Shown: positions 45,912-57,202 of the stretch, piece by piece
Position numbering within the stretch: position 1 is the stretch's first letter
Layout: each line of letters starts with the position of its first letter
From: Platerodrilus igneus
Taxonomy: Eukaryota > Arthropoda > Insecta > Coleoptera > Lycidae
Reading direction: 5' to 3'
Assembly (NCBI GenBank): GCA_036346225.1
Contig: JARFIW010000588.1
Location: 2,671,501-2,735,500, forward strand
Length of the DNA stretch: 64,000 nt
Translations under genes and position numbers: made by a program
The notes under the pieces: generated by a model
The model's database searches: none
What the model was told of the DNA's origin: nothing
Seen by the model: only the letters and a program-made list of their open reading frames with translations

Positions 45912-47455
45912 CATTGCATATTACTTTTACAAAACAAACCATTTTGTTGCACTGTTGTTTCACTGATCACCTCCTTGTCCTCCATCTTGACAGTTTTTTG
46001 TCGTTATGACTGGTCAAAAAGATTATGACCTGGACATTTCAGCCCTCCAATAATTTGGAATTTTGCATTAAGAGAGCTATGTTAAATGGAAGGTTAGAAA
46101 TGTGCTATCTATAATCAAATAAATCACTTTCACGTGTTTTGTGAATTTTACTAGCACAGCGATGAAATAAAAATACTAACACAATTATGAGGTTGAAAAT
46201 AAGTGAACAGGTTAAAACTTGTGAGTTTACTCATCCAAAAATGGGAATTTGCAATTAATGTTTTACGAATTGGTGACCTAGTTGGAATGTGAACCGTTGG
46301 TGTCCCTGGATTCCTTATTTAGGAGAAGTTAACTTAATAATGAGTAAATGAGCTTTTAAGTTTATACTTTTTAATATGTATATGTAAATTTTAAATGTCG
46401 AATTGGTTTTTATTCGTGTAGTAGAAAATTTAAAAAACCCGAAAGTAATTTTGTTAAACAATTAATTAGCGACCGAGCTAGTGTTTATAAATTTAAGCAT
46501 GTTACCATACAAGGAATGTTTGGAACCTTTTAAAATATTAAGAACTGTGTGCGTATGGCACTTTAAATGTACATTTTATTGGTGGAATTTGGGTAAAGCA
46601 TAAAACATTAGTATTTTGAATAGACAATGAATGGATAAGGAAGTTGGTATTTAATTGTTTTCTGTTTGTTATTAAAGACAGTTGCAGAAATTAAGATTTA
46701 TAAGTCGTGTAATTTAATATCAAAAATGGGAAAATTGGAATGATAGTATTATTGATGGATTTAATTTAATGTTCATTTTTGGATTTCTTTAAGTAATACC
46801 TGGCTAGAGTGAGGTTAAGAAACTAGATTTTTAGAATATATTTGTATTTATATTGCAATTATTTAATGTCAACAGAAGTTGAATTTAGGTTAAATTTTTT
46901 TGTACTTATTTAGCAACTAGGTAAACAGACTAATTTGTAAAAAGATATCCAGTTACTTCAGTGATAATCGTATTTGGAAAGCAGTTTATTTTTCAATTTT
47001 ATTTAATTTGACCAAAATTGTTATGAGTATTTTTATGGTATTTTAGAGTAATATATTGAATTTACGAAACCAAAAGCAAAGAAGGCCTATGTAGAGTAAT
47101 TGTCTTCTGTGTAGGGAAAATATCGAAGTGATTGCTGAAACAAGACGGTTTGGCCTTCTCCTTAATTATGACGATAGAAAAACCTTTCAGGCACATTTTG
47201 TAATATAGTTGTTCCGTATTCCAGCATTTTATTTTTATTTTTTTTATTTCTTTAATAGAAACCCTCTCTCACACAACCGTTGTTAGCCGAAGCAAGCTCA
47301 TGTTGTTATGGAATTCCCGCCCCTTCACTGCAAATCTAAGTTTATAACATAACACTCATTTAACTCGTAATAATCTTATATCTACATAATAAAATAATTT
47401 TATTTAAAGGTAAAGAATCTGTAAAGATGGTTCAACAATATACCTGCTGCACAAC
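45912..47455. other. Intron, nothing recognised
   Basis: AT-rich sequence with no recognised coding or repeat structure. It could hold diverged leader sequence of element 5, but nothing supports that directly. Confidence 0.45.
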
Positions 47456-47461
47456 ATAAGT

Positions 47462-47740
47462 GTGGCAGATCCGTGGCATAGTTGGTATGCGCATGATTAT
47501 TAAGCCCAAGGTTCAGGATTCAAATCCCAACATGGTGCACTTGAAAAAAGTTAGGCAAACATTTTTCACAAAAATGACCCTCGTTTGGATGAGAGGTAAA
47601 ATGTAGGTACCATGTGTGACTGCTGCCATATATACTAAAGATCCTTAACTTATCTAGAATAGCAAGGATCCGGTATAATCCTAAATTTCCAACTAACAAA
47701 GCTTTATTCCCTGACCAATGCAGTACTTTTGCATGGAGCA
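47462..47740 (+). mobile_element. tRNA-derived SINE, copy 3 (old, tail interrupted)
   Basis: The A-box-like TGGCATAGTTGGTATG and B-box-like GGATTCAAATCCC are recognisable. The body matches copies 1 and 2 at lower identity. The hairpin (about 47716-47740) has lost its UUCG loop and is cut at GGAGCA, where a TGTAAC-starting insertion begins. It is the oldest of the three copies. Confidence 0.75.
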
Positions 47741-48319
47741 TGTAACGCCCAAGAACATTTTTAAATTAACCCAAATTTCAAACAAATTTTTTGCCAATCA
47801 CTGACAATTCTATATAAAATGTAACTCAACACTGAACAGAATTAATATAGTTACCCAGTGACAGTTGACAACTTAAAGGACCATAATCTATCAACTGATA
47901 TCTAACATCCCCTGGAATTTAGGAATTTTTAAATTAAGGCGCCAAAGGAAATGCTAGTTTTGTTCTAGAAAATTTAAAACCGGAAGTGGGCAATAATATT
48001 TAATTTTTCGCAATATTTATAAAAATATAAACAGAAAGTAATTTCAGATATTTAAGAATAACTTAAATTTAAATATAGGATAGTTTCCAATCAGCAATGG
48101 TAATAATAAAAGTTGATTTAAGCAATTAACCTGGAAACACATGTGAGAGTGATTTAAGATTGTGAAATATGTAAGGTTTTTGATTGGCTAGACCAGTCAT
48201 GTGACCGAAAGTATATAAATACAGTAAGTGGAAAAATTAAAAAAGATATACGAAGATGTACAAATGCTAATGTAACAAGCCTGGGGGCTGTTACGTGTTA
48301 TGCTGCAATGCCGCCCAGC
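47741..48319 (+). mobile_element. Probable solo LTR inside the SINE tail
   Basis: It starts TGTAACGCCC exactly where the SINE tail breaks, and SINE tail sequence AGCATTGG resumes at 48320. AGCA is present at both junctions (47737-47740 and 48320-48323), a possible 4 bp TSD. It carries a TATA-like GTATATAAATAC near 48210. The 3' end does not read as a standard CA end, so the class is uncertain. Confidence 0.5.
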
Positions 48320-48392
48320 AGCATTGGTTATGTTCAAGTTTAAATTAACGTGATGTTTAGTTAGTAAATCTGAAAAGTGAGGATGTTTATAC

Positions 48393-49034
48393 TTGAAAAA
48401 TAGTGAATTCAAGGAGTTTGTGGTGAACATAATACTAAATATTAGTATTCGGGAATACACAAATATTAGTTCCATTTTACAAGATAAGGCTCTTAAAGGA
48501 GAATTCAATAGTGGTGAATTTAAATTTAATCAGAAAACTAAATGGTTAAGTTGTAAGACGTTTAATGATAGGAAGCGCAGGTTTACTAACTGCGAAGAAG
48601 ATGATGACTTACCACCAACATACTGTTCATTATTTAGTGATGGTGAAAGTTCGGTAAATTGTTCTGAGGTTTACGAAGAAGAACCACCCCCATACTATTC
48701 ATTATTTGAGGTTCACAAAGAACTGCCACCTCCGTACGGTTCGTGGTTTACCAGAAATAATCCCTGCCTACATCCAATACGTGAAACTCCCACACCATAT
48801 GATGACTTGCTCCCTTGTGAAAGTGCTAGTTTAAATGAACAGACTCAGGTTTTTGAAAGCTTGGCCCCAATCCAATTTGGTGAAGAAGTAGGGGAATATA
48901 AAGAGTTTCGAGCACAAAATTTATCAACACCCGTGTTAAGCACTATCAACCCTGATGAGAATAAGTTACCTCGGCAGTACCGTAGACACTGGAGCAACAA
49001 TGGGTATTATATACCCAAAACAGGTATTGGGTGA
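48393..49034 (+). CDS. Unrecognised 214-codon frame with PPxY-like repeats, no ATG
   Basis: The frame opens after a stop at about 48378-48380 and contains no methionine codon; the first possible start is TTG. It holds four spaced motifs in an acidic context: LPPTYCSLF, EPPPYYSLF, LPPPYGSWF and TPTPYDDLL. PPxY motifs bind WW domains of Nedd4-type ubiquitin ligases and serve as late domains in some viral and retroelement Gag proteins. The frame ends YIPKTGIG, and a potential donor CAG|GTATTG lies inside that end, so it could be an exon. I do not recognise the family. It lies in the intron of the helicase gene on the opposite strand. Confidence 0.4.
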   Translation: MKNSEFKEFVVNIILNISIREYTNISSILQDKALKGEFNSGEFKFNQKTKWLSCKTFNDRKRRFTNCEEDDDLPPTYCSLFSDGESSVNCSEVYEEEPPPYYSLFEVHKELPPPYGSWFTRNNPCLHPIRETPTPYDDLLPCESASLNEQTQVFESLAPIQFGEEVGEYKEFRAQNLSTPVLSTINPDENKLPRQYRRHWSNNGYYIPKTGIG

Positions 49035-50190
49035 ATCTTTGATTAAATGATTCGAGAGTACGGACGTGTATATGCATATGCATGCATACACGTGAGGATG
49101 CAGGTATGAACCTTTATACATATGTTTTTATATCAATGTTATTAAATTGTTAGGTTAATGTTGGAATTTATGGACATTATTATTAACCTCACCACTTATT
49201 ATTATGAATTTTGTGTAGAATATCAAGAGTTATTGGTTATGTTTAATTCGGGATCAATTTGTTTTAATTATAGAATTTACATTGATTATTACAGTTATAA
49301 TAACCTGGGTTAAGGTAACTTTTAGTTAAATAATAAATATTTTCTTGTTGCATTCATGTATGTCTTTTAATTTATTGGGTAAAAGACCAAGAAAGAAAGT
49401 GAAAGGTATGTTGATATAAGTAATGTATATAGTTATATCACCATACCAAAGGTTATTAAATTCATTACTGGATACAAATGTTGGATATATATATATTTTC
49501 AAATCCGCGAATTTCCGTACCTCGTTATAATATTTGAAGAAAATTACGCTACACTATCCTCGTGTTCATATCAAGTCAAACTAAACATATCGACCAATCG
49601 TAGTTCTAATGACGTTTCTCAAATAACCTCCTATACTATTGTGGTCTCATGCTTATACGTTTTCTACGTCTCCTTCTAACCTGGTTTGAGTGGTAGAAAA
49701 TCAATATCCTTGTTTGTGCGCTGTCTACCACACGTGGACTTTCTCAATAGCATTTCATGCTAAAACATCCGACCGTTTGTACAATCCTTAGAATAATTTG
49801 TTTGTTATCTACAAATTAAATAGAACTTAACATTTAGAAAATACGCAGGTGTTCAATCGTAACATTTTAAATAACACTTCCACGATTTAGAGTTCGACGT
49901 ATTTCTACCCCACTAATATATTTGTACGTTAGCAACGCTTTTATGCATATTATACATCAATAATCGTTCAATTAAATTCAAATTAATTAATAAATTAATG
50001 GCATTGGCTTCTACCATTTAATTTCTTTGCAAACCTACTTAAATTTCATTAATTATTTATAAAATTTCGTTAATACCTGATACTTAAAATGAATTACCTA
50101 ATATAACTTTCGCACGTAATTTCTGGTTGTTCCTTTATACAGGGTGTTTTGAAATTGCTTCGTTTATATTTATTTTTGATCTTTTAAAAC

Positions 50191-50236
<46 letters not shown>

Positions 50237-50939
50237 AAAGTTAGGCGTGGAATGAAATACATTTAGGGTACAAGGATTTTGTAAATTCTCGAGTAAGTTA
50301 ACTCACCAGTGTCGTTTTCAGAGTTCTATGCCTAACCACCCTGAGGAATGTCCATCTACTCTCTGCTGTCGTGAAGCCGAGGCGTTTGAGTGAAGTATAG
50401 TGATCGCTGTTGGATCAGAAATAGTCAACAACCTTGTGGAGTAGGTGAGTGGACCCTTGTATTAAAATCTTGAATTGTAAGAATTGATATAGAGTTTGCA
50501 TTTTATTTTTTTTATGCATAAGATAACTCGTTTCTTGTTTCTTTGAGTGTAACTTAGGACAGAGAAAGAGGGCGAAGTGTTACAAGCATTGGATAAATTA
50601 AATGCAGTGCCCTCTTTCGGAAACCTGCCTTAGTCTAGTTCCTCACTAAAGACCCCACTAATTTGGTTAAACCTATAGTTCGATTCCTTAGCTCACTGAA
50701 ATAAGCAGGCCATTCTACCCGTTCTAGTATTTTAGAACTTCTCAAAGTGCAAGTCCGTTCAAAATGGCTTTTTAAATTAGTTGATGTTTAATATAGAATA
50801 GATACTAATCACCTTATTACATACACTCATGCATATGTACAGTATTATAAAGAATTACATGCATAAAGGTGTACAGGACCCCACCATTGCTTGACACAAG
50901 ATCCTAAATCTAAGAAAAAATAAATGTTACTTGACTTAC
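49035..50939. other. Intron, low-complexity and unannotated
   Basis: It includes an imperfect hairpin with alternating purine-pyrimidine sequence at 49064-49093 and an (AT)n tract at about 50195-50233. No coding region was recognised. Confidence 0.5.
50195..50233. repeat. (AT)n microsatellite
   Basis: About 38 bases of alternating A and T in the large helicase intron. Confidence 0.95.
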
Positions 50940-51957
50940 CCTTCCAAAGAAAATTTTCCATCTGCATCAAGAATTAAGAAACGATTGTCTCTAGTAGAAC
51001 CTCCTGTTCCAGTATATAAATAATGTTCCAATGGTACAGGTCTTTTATAAGTTGAAATAACATAAACCTTCTTTTTATATGTTCTACCTAACCAATCGCC
51101 AAATTCAATCGTATTAGGAACAGTAGCACTAAGCAAAACTACACAAACATGATCAGGAAGCATAATTAAAACTTGTTCCCAAACATGCCCACGATCCTTA
51201 TCATTAATATAGTGAACTTCGTCAAATATTACATATTCCAAATCACGAGTGACTTCGCTACCGCCAAACAACATTGAGCGTAAAATTTCAGTTGTCATAA
51301 TCAAACACGATGCTTTAATATTTATTTGAAAGTCACCTGTAACTAAACCAACATCTTCAAATTTCTGCTTAAAATCTCTGTATTTCTGATTGGAAAGTGC
51401 TTTTATAGGTGAAGTATATATTGTACGTGTCATGTGCCTTTGTGATAATGCAATTGCATACTCGGCTACTACAGTTTTGCCAGCCGATGTATGTGCAGCT
51501 ACAAAAACATGATTATGTTTTTCCAGTTGCAATATTGCAAGTTTCTGGAACGTATCTAATTCAAAATCGTATTCTATAGCCATATGTGGTATACGTTCTT
51601 TAAAATCTGTTACGGGTTTACTTGTATCCAATAAAATTGCCCATTCGGTTCCTTGATTAAAAATAGATTTGGTAGTTTTTGATATATTTAAGACTGGGAG
51701 TTCTTTAGGAATAACCTCATCTTCTTCCGGAAGATTGGCTGTTTCATTTTCAATTATTATCTCCTTATCTTCTGTTTGTTGTGATGTTTCCCATATACCG
51801 AGAAAATTGTGATCATCAATAATATCCATCAAATTAACAATATTTTCATTTTTGACTGCTTCATATCCATCAGAACTCTCAGAGTTTGTTTTAACAGTTA
51901 CACCATCCTTTTCAAATAACAAACCCCTTTCAAAACCAGGTGGTACTGTTAAAAGAT
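50940..51957 (-). CDS. SKIC2: Ski2-type RNA helicase, exon b (ATPase core, DEVH box)
   Basis: The 1018 bp exon follows acceptor TTTTTTTAG and ends GGAAGG before GTAAGT, leaving two bases that pair with exon c. It starts [12 protein letters not shown], then an acidic linker, then the DExH core: motif [10 protein letters not shown] (about 51473-51499), Ia [17 protein letters not shown], motif Ib [13 protein letters not shown] (about 51211-51222) and motif III SAT (about 51122-51130). It then enters the insertion domain ([10 protein letters not shown]). All motifs are intact and there is no stop, so the gene looks functional. Ski2 unwinds mRNA in the Ski complex for 3'-to-5' decay. Confidence 0.95.
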
Positions 51958-52004
51958 CTAAAAAAATTTTCTATTAAAGTAAGTTAAAATCATTGAAAAT
52001 ACAC

Positions 52005-52230
52005 AACTGTCAGATGTCGATGTATTCACATCTATATTGAGTTCTTTAATCGGATCTGGAAATCCACCTGGCCAAAAGGGATAATTAGATATACTTCCCC
52101 ATATTGCATCGTCTGGAGACGACATGGGTGCTCTTGTTAACTGCATACTGTTGCGTGCAGTATTTTCTGCACCTTCAATTAAAACTTCATGAAATTGAAT
52201 AATTTCGGCAGTATTCAAATCACGTTCAAC
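52005..52230 (-). CDS. SKIC2: Ski2-type RNA helicase, exon a (N-terminal region)
   Basis: The exon begins after acceptor TTATAG with VERDLNTAEIIQFHEVLIEG and includes WGSISNYPFWPGGFPDP, typical of the Ski2 segment ahead of the PPGF motif. The donor is uncertain: GT at 52006-52007 or 52003-52004 both give the phase needed for exon b, implying an unusually short intron of about 47-50 bp. Earlier N-terminal exons were not found between 52231 and the window end, where only transposon sequence was recognised. Confidence 0.82.
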
Positions 52231-52639
52231 CTATAATTTTTAAACTATATAAATACATAAAATGTGTGAAAAAAAATAGATACAAATTCTGCCCTCTAAT
52301 GTAAAAAAAACCCGTATCTCCAAAAATTGAAAAAAAAAGTGAATATTACCTTCTACATGTTTCTAAAGTGTATACTACTATTTTACATAGAAAAAAAAAC
52401 AATATTTTCTACTATTTCTTAAATTTATTATAGAAAATTATTTCCTCGTATGCAACATAATTGAACTTAAAACTAAATTAAAACCCCGTGTAAACACATC
52501 GTTAAGCAAAAACACCATATTATACATGCAAATATGAGCATCTAGCTTAGGAATGCCAATTACGAGGTTTTTGCTTAACAAGAAGTGTGTTGCGATAGTG
52601 TAATTTGATATAACGTTTGTGATACAGAGTTTTGTTTAG

Positions 52640-53390
52640 TAAGTAAGTAAGTAGATTTATTGCATAACTCAATATAGGTTATTAAAGTATAAAACAAAAT
52701 ATTATACTATAAAGCAAATTATTAAAATTCAGTTAATAATATAATTAGTGTTCATTTCTACAACTTAAAATATATTTTTTTAAACTATTCTTGAATTTTC
52801 TTTGAGAAGGCTGATTTGTAACTGATTTTGGTAATCACTGCTTGTCTTGTGCTGTAGTTATGTATATCTGACACTTTAATTAAGTTGCTAACCAAGTACG
52901 AAGGCAGTAGACCATTTATAATTTTATATATAAAAACCATACTATTATATTTCATTTGTTCCTGAACATTTAAAAAATTAAGGCATTCTAACATTTTACG
53001 GACTTTGGCAAATCTGCTACATTTTAATAAACATCTCATTGCACGATTTTGTATCTTTTGCAATCTTTCCAAATCACCTTGGTTTGAGACAAATAAAATG
53101 GTGCTGCAATATGTTAGATGTGGATAAACTATTGCTCTATATAAAGTTATTCGAGCAAAACTTGATAGCTTTGCACTAATTCTTCTCAGAAATCCAACCT
53201 TTTTGCTTACTTTATTTATAACCGTCTGTAGATGCATTTTAAAAGTTAATTTTCCGTCGATTATTACGCCAAGGTATTTAATGTTCTCTACCAGTTCAAT
53301 ATCAGTAATGCTCTTTCATGCAGACACATACTTAAAGTTTTTAATTAAGATGTTGTGATTTGATAGTGACTGATTTAAATACAAATTATC
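52640..53390 (-). pseudogene. 5'-truncated LINE, RT C-terminal region
   Basis: The minus frame 53237-52785 (150 codons) reads ITLYRAIVYPHLTYCS and LERLQKIQNRAMRCLL, the region after the RT palm in CR1/Jockey-type LINEs. The piece up to 53390 adds the preceding IKYLGVIIDGKLTF-like sequence. The 3' end has a short (ACTT)n-type tail at about 52636-52655 (minus CTTACTTACTTAC), typical of CR1-like insertions. It lies upstream of the most 5' recognised host exon. Confidence 0.75.
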
Positions 53391-53759
53391 TAAGGCTGCG
53401 TTACTCAAAGTGTGCTCCACAGAACCCTGGGGTTCCGAGAAACTCAACAAGATGCTCCGTCAAAATAATACTAACATAAAGATGATTTTATAGAATTTAT
53501 TATTTTGTCAGTACGTAATAGCAGAAAATTAGACGACAAGCAGCATAATAAATATACAATAATGCTACGATCGAAAACTATAAACAAATGATTTTAGTTT
53601 TAACGATTAGGTATGTGTTGATTCGATCCTTGACACTACTTTATCTCAAGTGGCATGTTAGTGTTCTGACTCTCTCTCTCTGTGTACTGACTTACCAACA
53701 CCTGCAAACATTCCACTACGTGTCCCCCTCCATCACCGCATCACGCCTACATCAGCCAG

Positions 53760-54125
53760 TGCTGCGCAAAACATTGTACATACACTACAAATCCAAACAA
53801 AAGAAATTCACATACAGAAATTTAATAACCTATTTATAGAGAAAAATAACACGCAAACTAAAACGTTAGAAACCAGCAACACCATGCTAAATACCGTAAT
53901 AAATTTATCAAGCAGAACTATTAACGACACAGAAAAATCAATTCTATCAAAAGGCCTTAACTTTGCAGTAACACCAAAATCAATGCCAACCTTTGAAATA
54001 ATTAGCTGTATTGAGAAAACAGCAAACCAAGTCGAAGAAGATAAAGCAAATGAATTTAGAGTACGATGCAAAATCGAAATAGAAAAGAATCACAAAATAA
54101 AGCCAAATGTAAGTAATAACGAAAT
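53760..54125 (+). pseudogene. Penelope-like element, N-terminal coding part
   Basis: Residues VINLSSRTINDTEKSILSKG, then LNFAVTP, match the conserved start of Penelope-type polymerases. The frame continues to NVSNNE, where Gypsy element 6 is inserted at GAAAT. After the insertion it continues without loss (EIKSIHNLKNDNSIIILPADK... order) at 58753. No ATG-led 5' end was defined; sequence before about 53640 is not PLE-like. Confidence 0.8.
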
Positions 54126-54461
54126 TGTTAGGTATATTATAAATAAGTAATTGTATTTAAGTTTTGACGCTTGCGCTGCTAGGGGAAATGGTAGTTTAAG
54201 AATGTGAATACTACAATAGGGCATTCGCGAGCCAGCCACCATGCCGGCAACAATGTTAGTATCATTAAGAGTTCAATTCCTTTGTCTTGTATATTTACAT
54301 TTATATAAATAAAAGATTAGTGTAATAATTACTTGTGTGGTGCTAATCAATACATCACAATTGGTGACGAGGAAAATAGAATAATATAACATTGCAATCA
54401 GCAAAGGTGCAAACTCGCCGATCTGGTGGTATACACGTGCAGGAGAATAAATAAATAACAA

Positions 54462-55292
54462 ATGATGGCTACAGTAAGTGATAACTTAATTGGACACTTG
54501 CGAGAATTTAACCCGGAAAATTCAGACTGGTCAATATTCAAGAAACGTCTGGACAATTATTTTATGGCAAATAACATTATAGACGATAAACGTAAAGGAG
54601 CAATACTTTTAAATGCGTTTAGCGAAGAAGCATATAAATTGGTGCACAACCTATGTTTACCAACAGAACCGGAACAAAGAAAATATTCAGAATTGATAAT
54701 CCTGTTATCTGATTATTTTAAACCAAATTTAGTGTTATTTGCAGCCCGATATAAATTTTATAATGCCCGCAAAACCATAAGCGAATCTGCAAAAGAATGG
54801 TCAGCCAGGCTTCGACAATTAGCAGCATTATGCGAATTCGAGACGGGAGAATTAGAAATGGTACTACGAGATATCTTTATTATAGGGTATGACAAGAGGT
54901 TAGTACAAGATAGATTGTTTGAAGGGCAAATAACGCTAACATTTAAAGAAGCTGTAGAAATAGCAGCGACTAAATCAGCGACAAAAACAGAACCTTCGGA
55001 AGCCGGCTCAATAAAACAAGAATCGGAAATACATTTCACACGAGCATCGCAATATCAGCGGCGAAAACCGCAGGTACAAGGGGAAGCCACCGATTCAACA
55101 CCCGCTCCTAGTGCTCGAGGAAGTAGATATATGGCTAAAGAAGATTATGAACGACAATGTGCGATTTGCGGCAAAAGGAACCACGCTACAGATAGATGTT
55201 TTTTTCAAAATTCTTCCTGCTACAAATGTGGACAGAAAGGGCACTTAGCGCCCAGATGTACAAAAAACCAGGGTACAAAAATAATAAGGTAA
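54462..55292 (+). CDS. Gag of Gypsy element 6, intact
   Basis: 276 codons from ATG 54462. The N-terminal part (HLREFNPENSDWSIFKKRL) is the capsid-like domain. The end has two zinc knuckles, CAICGKRNHATDRC and CYKCGQKGHLAPRC, used for RNA binding. No stop or shift was found. The start 54465 (a second ATG) is equally possible. Confidence 0.9.
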   Translation: MMATVSDNLIGHLREFNPENSDWSIFKKRLDNYFMANNIIDDKRKGAILLNAFSEEAYKLVHNLCLPTEPEQRKYSELIILLSDYFKPNLVLFAARYKFYNARKTISESAKEWSARLRQLAALCEFETGELEMVLRDIFIIGYDKRLVQDRLFEGQITLTFKEAVEIAATKSATKTEPSEAGSIKQESEIHFTRASQYQRRKPQVQGEATDSTPAPSARGSRYMAKEDYERQCAICGKRNHATDRCFFQNSSCYKCGQKGHLAPRCTKNQGTKIIR

Positions 55293-55800
55293 ATGCAATT
55301 AAAAATAGTGTTCATAATTTTTTGGAAGCAACGGAAGATTGTTTATATAATTTAGGAAATCAGGTTAATCCAATCAAAGTTAATGTGTATATAGAAAACA
55401 GTTATCACATATTTAATTTAGATACAGGTGCAAGCTATAGCGTGATATCGGAGAATTATTGCAAGAAGTATTTTGCAGACATGTTATTATATTCGACTGA
55501 TAAAGTATTTAATTTGTATAACGGAGATAAAATTGTTCCGTCGGTTATATACGTGGAAATGTTTGTTTTCAAAACAAAACAGAGCCACTCAATATTTATG
55601 TGGTTAGAAATGGTAACGGGCCTCCATTGTTAGGACGCGATTTTTTTAATCTTTTCCAGTTAAGCATCGCAAATTTAGATTTTATAACTGATACATTTGA
55701 TAAATTACCAGAGGATGTACGGGAAATAATAAAAAATACGCAGAGGTATTTGAACCCAGAATTGGCCTTTTTAATAAAGGACACATTTCCATCAAACTAA
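55293..55800 (+). pseudogene. Protease of Gypsy element 6
   Basis: The frame overlapping the end of gag (from 55196) reads VNVYIENSYHIFNLDTGASY, an intact D-T-G-A active site. It shifts near 55600 into PLLGRDFFNLF, the second conserved protease motif. Overlap with gag suggests a programmed shift may separate Gag from Pol, but the shift near 55600 looks like damage. Confidence 0.85.
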
Positions 55801-57175
55801 AAGCCGGAGGAGTTACACCGAAATTTTATAGAGCAAGACCGTTGCCGTTTGCTAAGCGGGAACAGGTGGAAAAAGAACTACAAAGATTACAACAGTTAGG
55901 GGTTATAGAACCAGTAAATTATTGTCCCTGGGGGACACCTATCGTCCCGGTCCTAAAAAAAGATGGGTCCGTGCGGTTATGCGGGGACTTTAAAATAACA
56001 TTAAACCCACATATAGAAATCGATCAGCACCCGCTTCCACGTATAGAAGAGTTGTTCGCAAAACTGCAGGGGGGTACCAGTTACACAAAAATCGATTTAG
56101 CCAGCGCGTATACTCAAGTAGCGTTAGACGAAAATAGTAAAAGCTTAGTAACTATTTCGACACATAAAGGTTTATACCGTTATAATAGGGCACCTTTTGG
56201 TATAGCAAGTATACCGACCCAATTTCAAAAAATTATGGAATCCCTATTAGGTGGTTTAGAAGGAGTCGTAGTGTTTTTGGACGACATTCTAGTGACAGGC
56301 CGAGACAGACAAGAACATTTAACAAGGCTAAATAAAGTATTAGAAATTCTACAAGAATCCGGTTTTAAAATATCTCTTAAAAAATGTGAGTTTTTAAACC
56401 CGAGGTTGCGTACTTGGGATTTGTAATTGACAAATTTGGGTTACACACTACAGAGGAGAAAATTCTCGCTATTAAATTGACACCAAAGCCAGAAAATGTT
56501 ACTCAATTAAAATCCTACTAGGTCTCATAAATTATTACGGTAAATTCGTGGCCAACTTATCCACCATCTTACACCCTTGTATAGATTACTAAAACCGACA
56601 TAAAATGGGAATGGTCACCCGAATGTGATCAAGCTCTTAATCAAGTTAAAGATATGTTAGTAAGTGCACCCATACTAGCGCATTATAATCCTAACTTTCC
56701 CGTACTTTTATCTACAGATGCATCTGCATATGGCGTTAGGCGGTAATCACGCATCAAATGCCGAATGGGGCGAGCAACCGATAGCTTATGCTTCGCGACG
56801 CTGACTAAAGCGGAAATGGGATATTCTCAAATTGAGAAAGAGGGGCTATCCATAATTTTTGGGCTGTGTAAATTTAACCAATATTTATATGGGAGGCATT
56901 TTACCTTGATAACCGATCACAAACCACTTACCACCATATTTCACCCAGAAAAGGGAATTCCACAGTTTTCAGCAAATAGATTACGGCGATGGGCAGTCAT
57001 TTTATCCAATTATAATTATGACATAAAATTTGTTAAATCAGAAAAGAATTATGCGGACGCTATGTCGAGACTGCCGATAACTTTTGATGAAAAGGAATGG
57101 GAAATAGTTGATATTAATTTCTTAAATTATTTTTCAAACAATGACCATTTCCCAATAAATTTCGAAAAAGTATGA
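55801..57175 (+). pseudogene. Reverse transcriptase and RNase H of Gypsy element 6
   Basis: 55842-56426 encodes RT with RLCGDFKITLNP, YTKIDLASAYTQV (motif A), APFGIASIPTQFQ (motif B) and VVFLDDILVTG (motif C). It shifts after ISLKKCEFLNP; the next part (FVIDKFGLHTTEEKI) is in another frame. RNase H has LLSTDASAYGV, then a further shift, KAEMGYSQIEKEGL and ITDHKPLTT (56765-57175). The catalytic residues are kept; only a few indels inactivate it. Confidence 0.9.
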
Positions 57176-57202
57176 AAAGAAACCCTGAACGATGCAACAT
57201 GC

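Noticed and set aside
50140..50165. ACAGGGTGTTTT-type transposon terminus
   Set aside because: Too short, and a partner end was not found; the similar string near 20027 differs.
53385..53470. hAT-type terminal sequence (ACTCAAAGTGTG, CCCTGGGGTTCC)
   Set aside because: It resembles ends of some hAT non-autonomous elements, but no matching second end or TSD was found.
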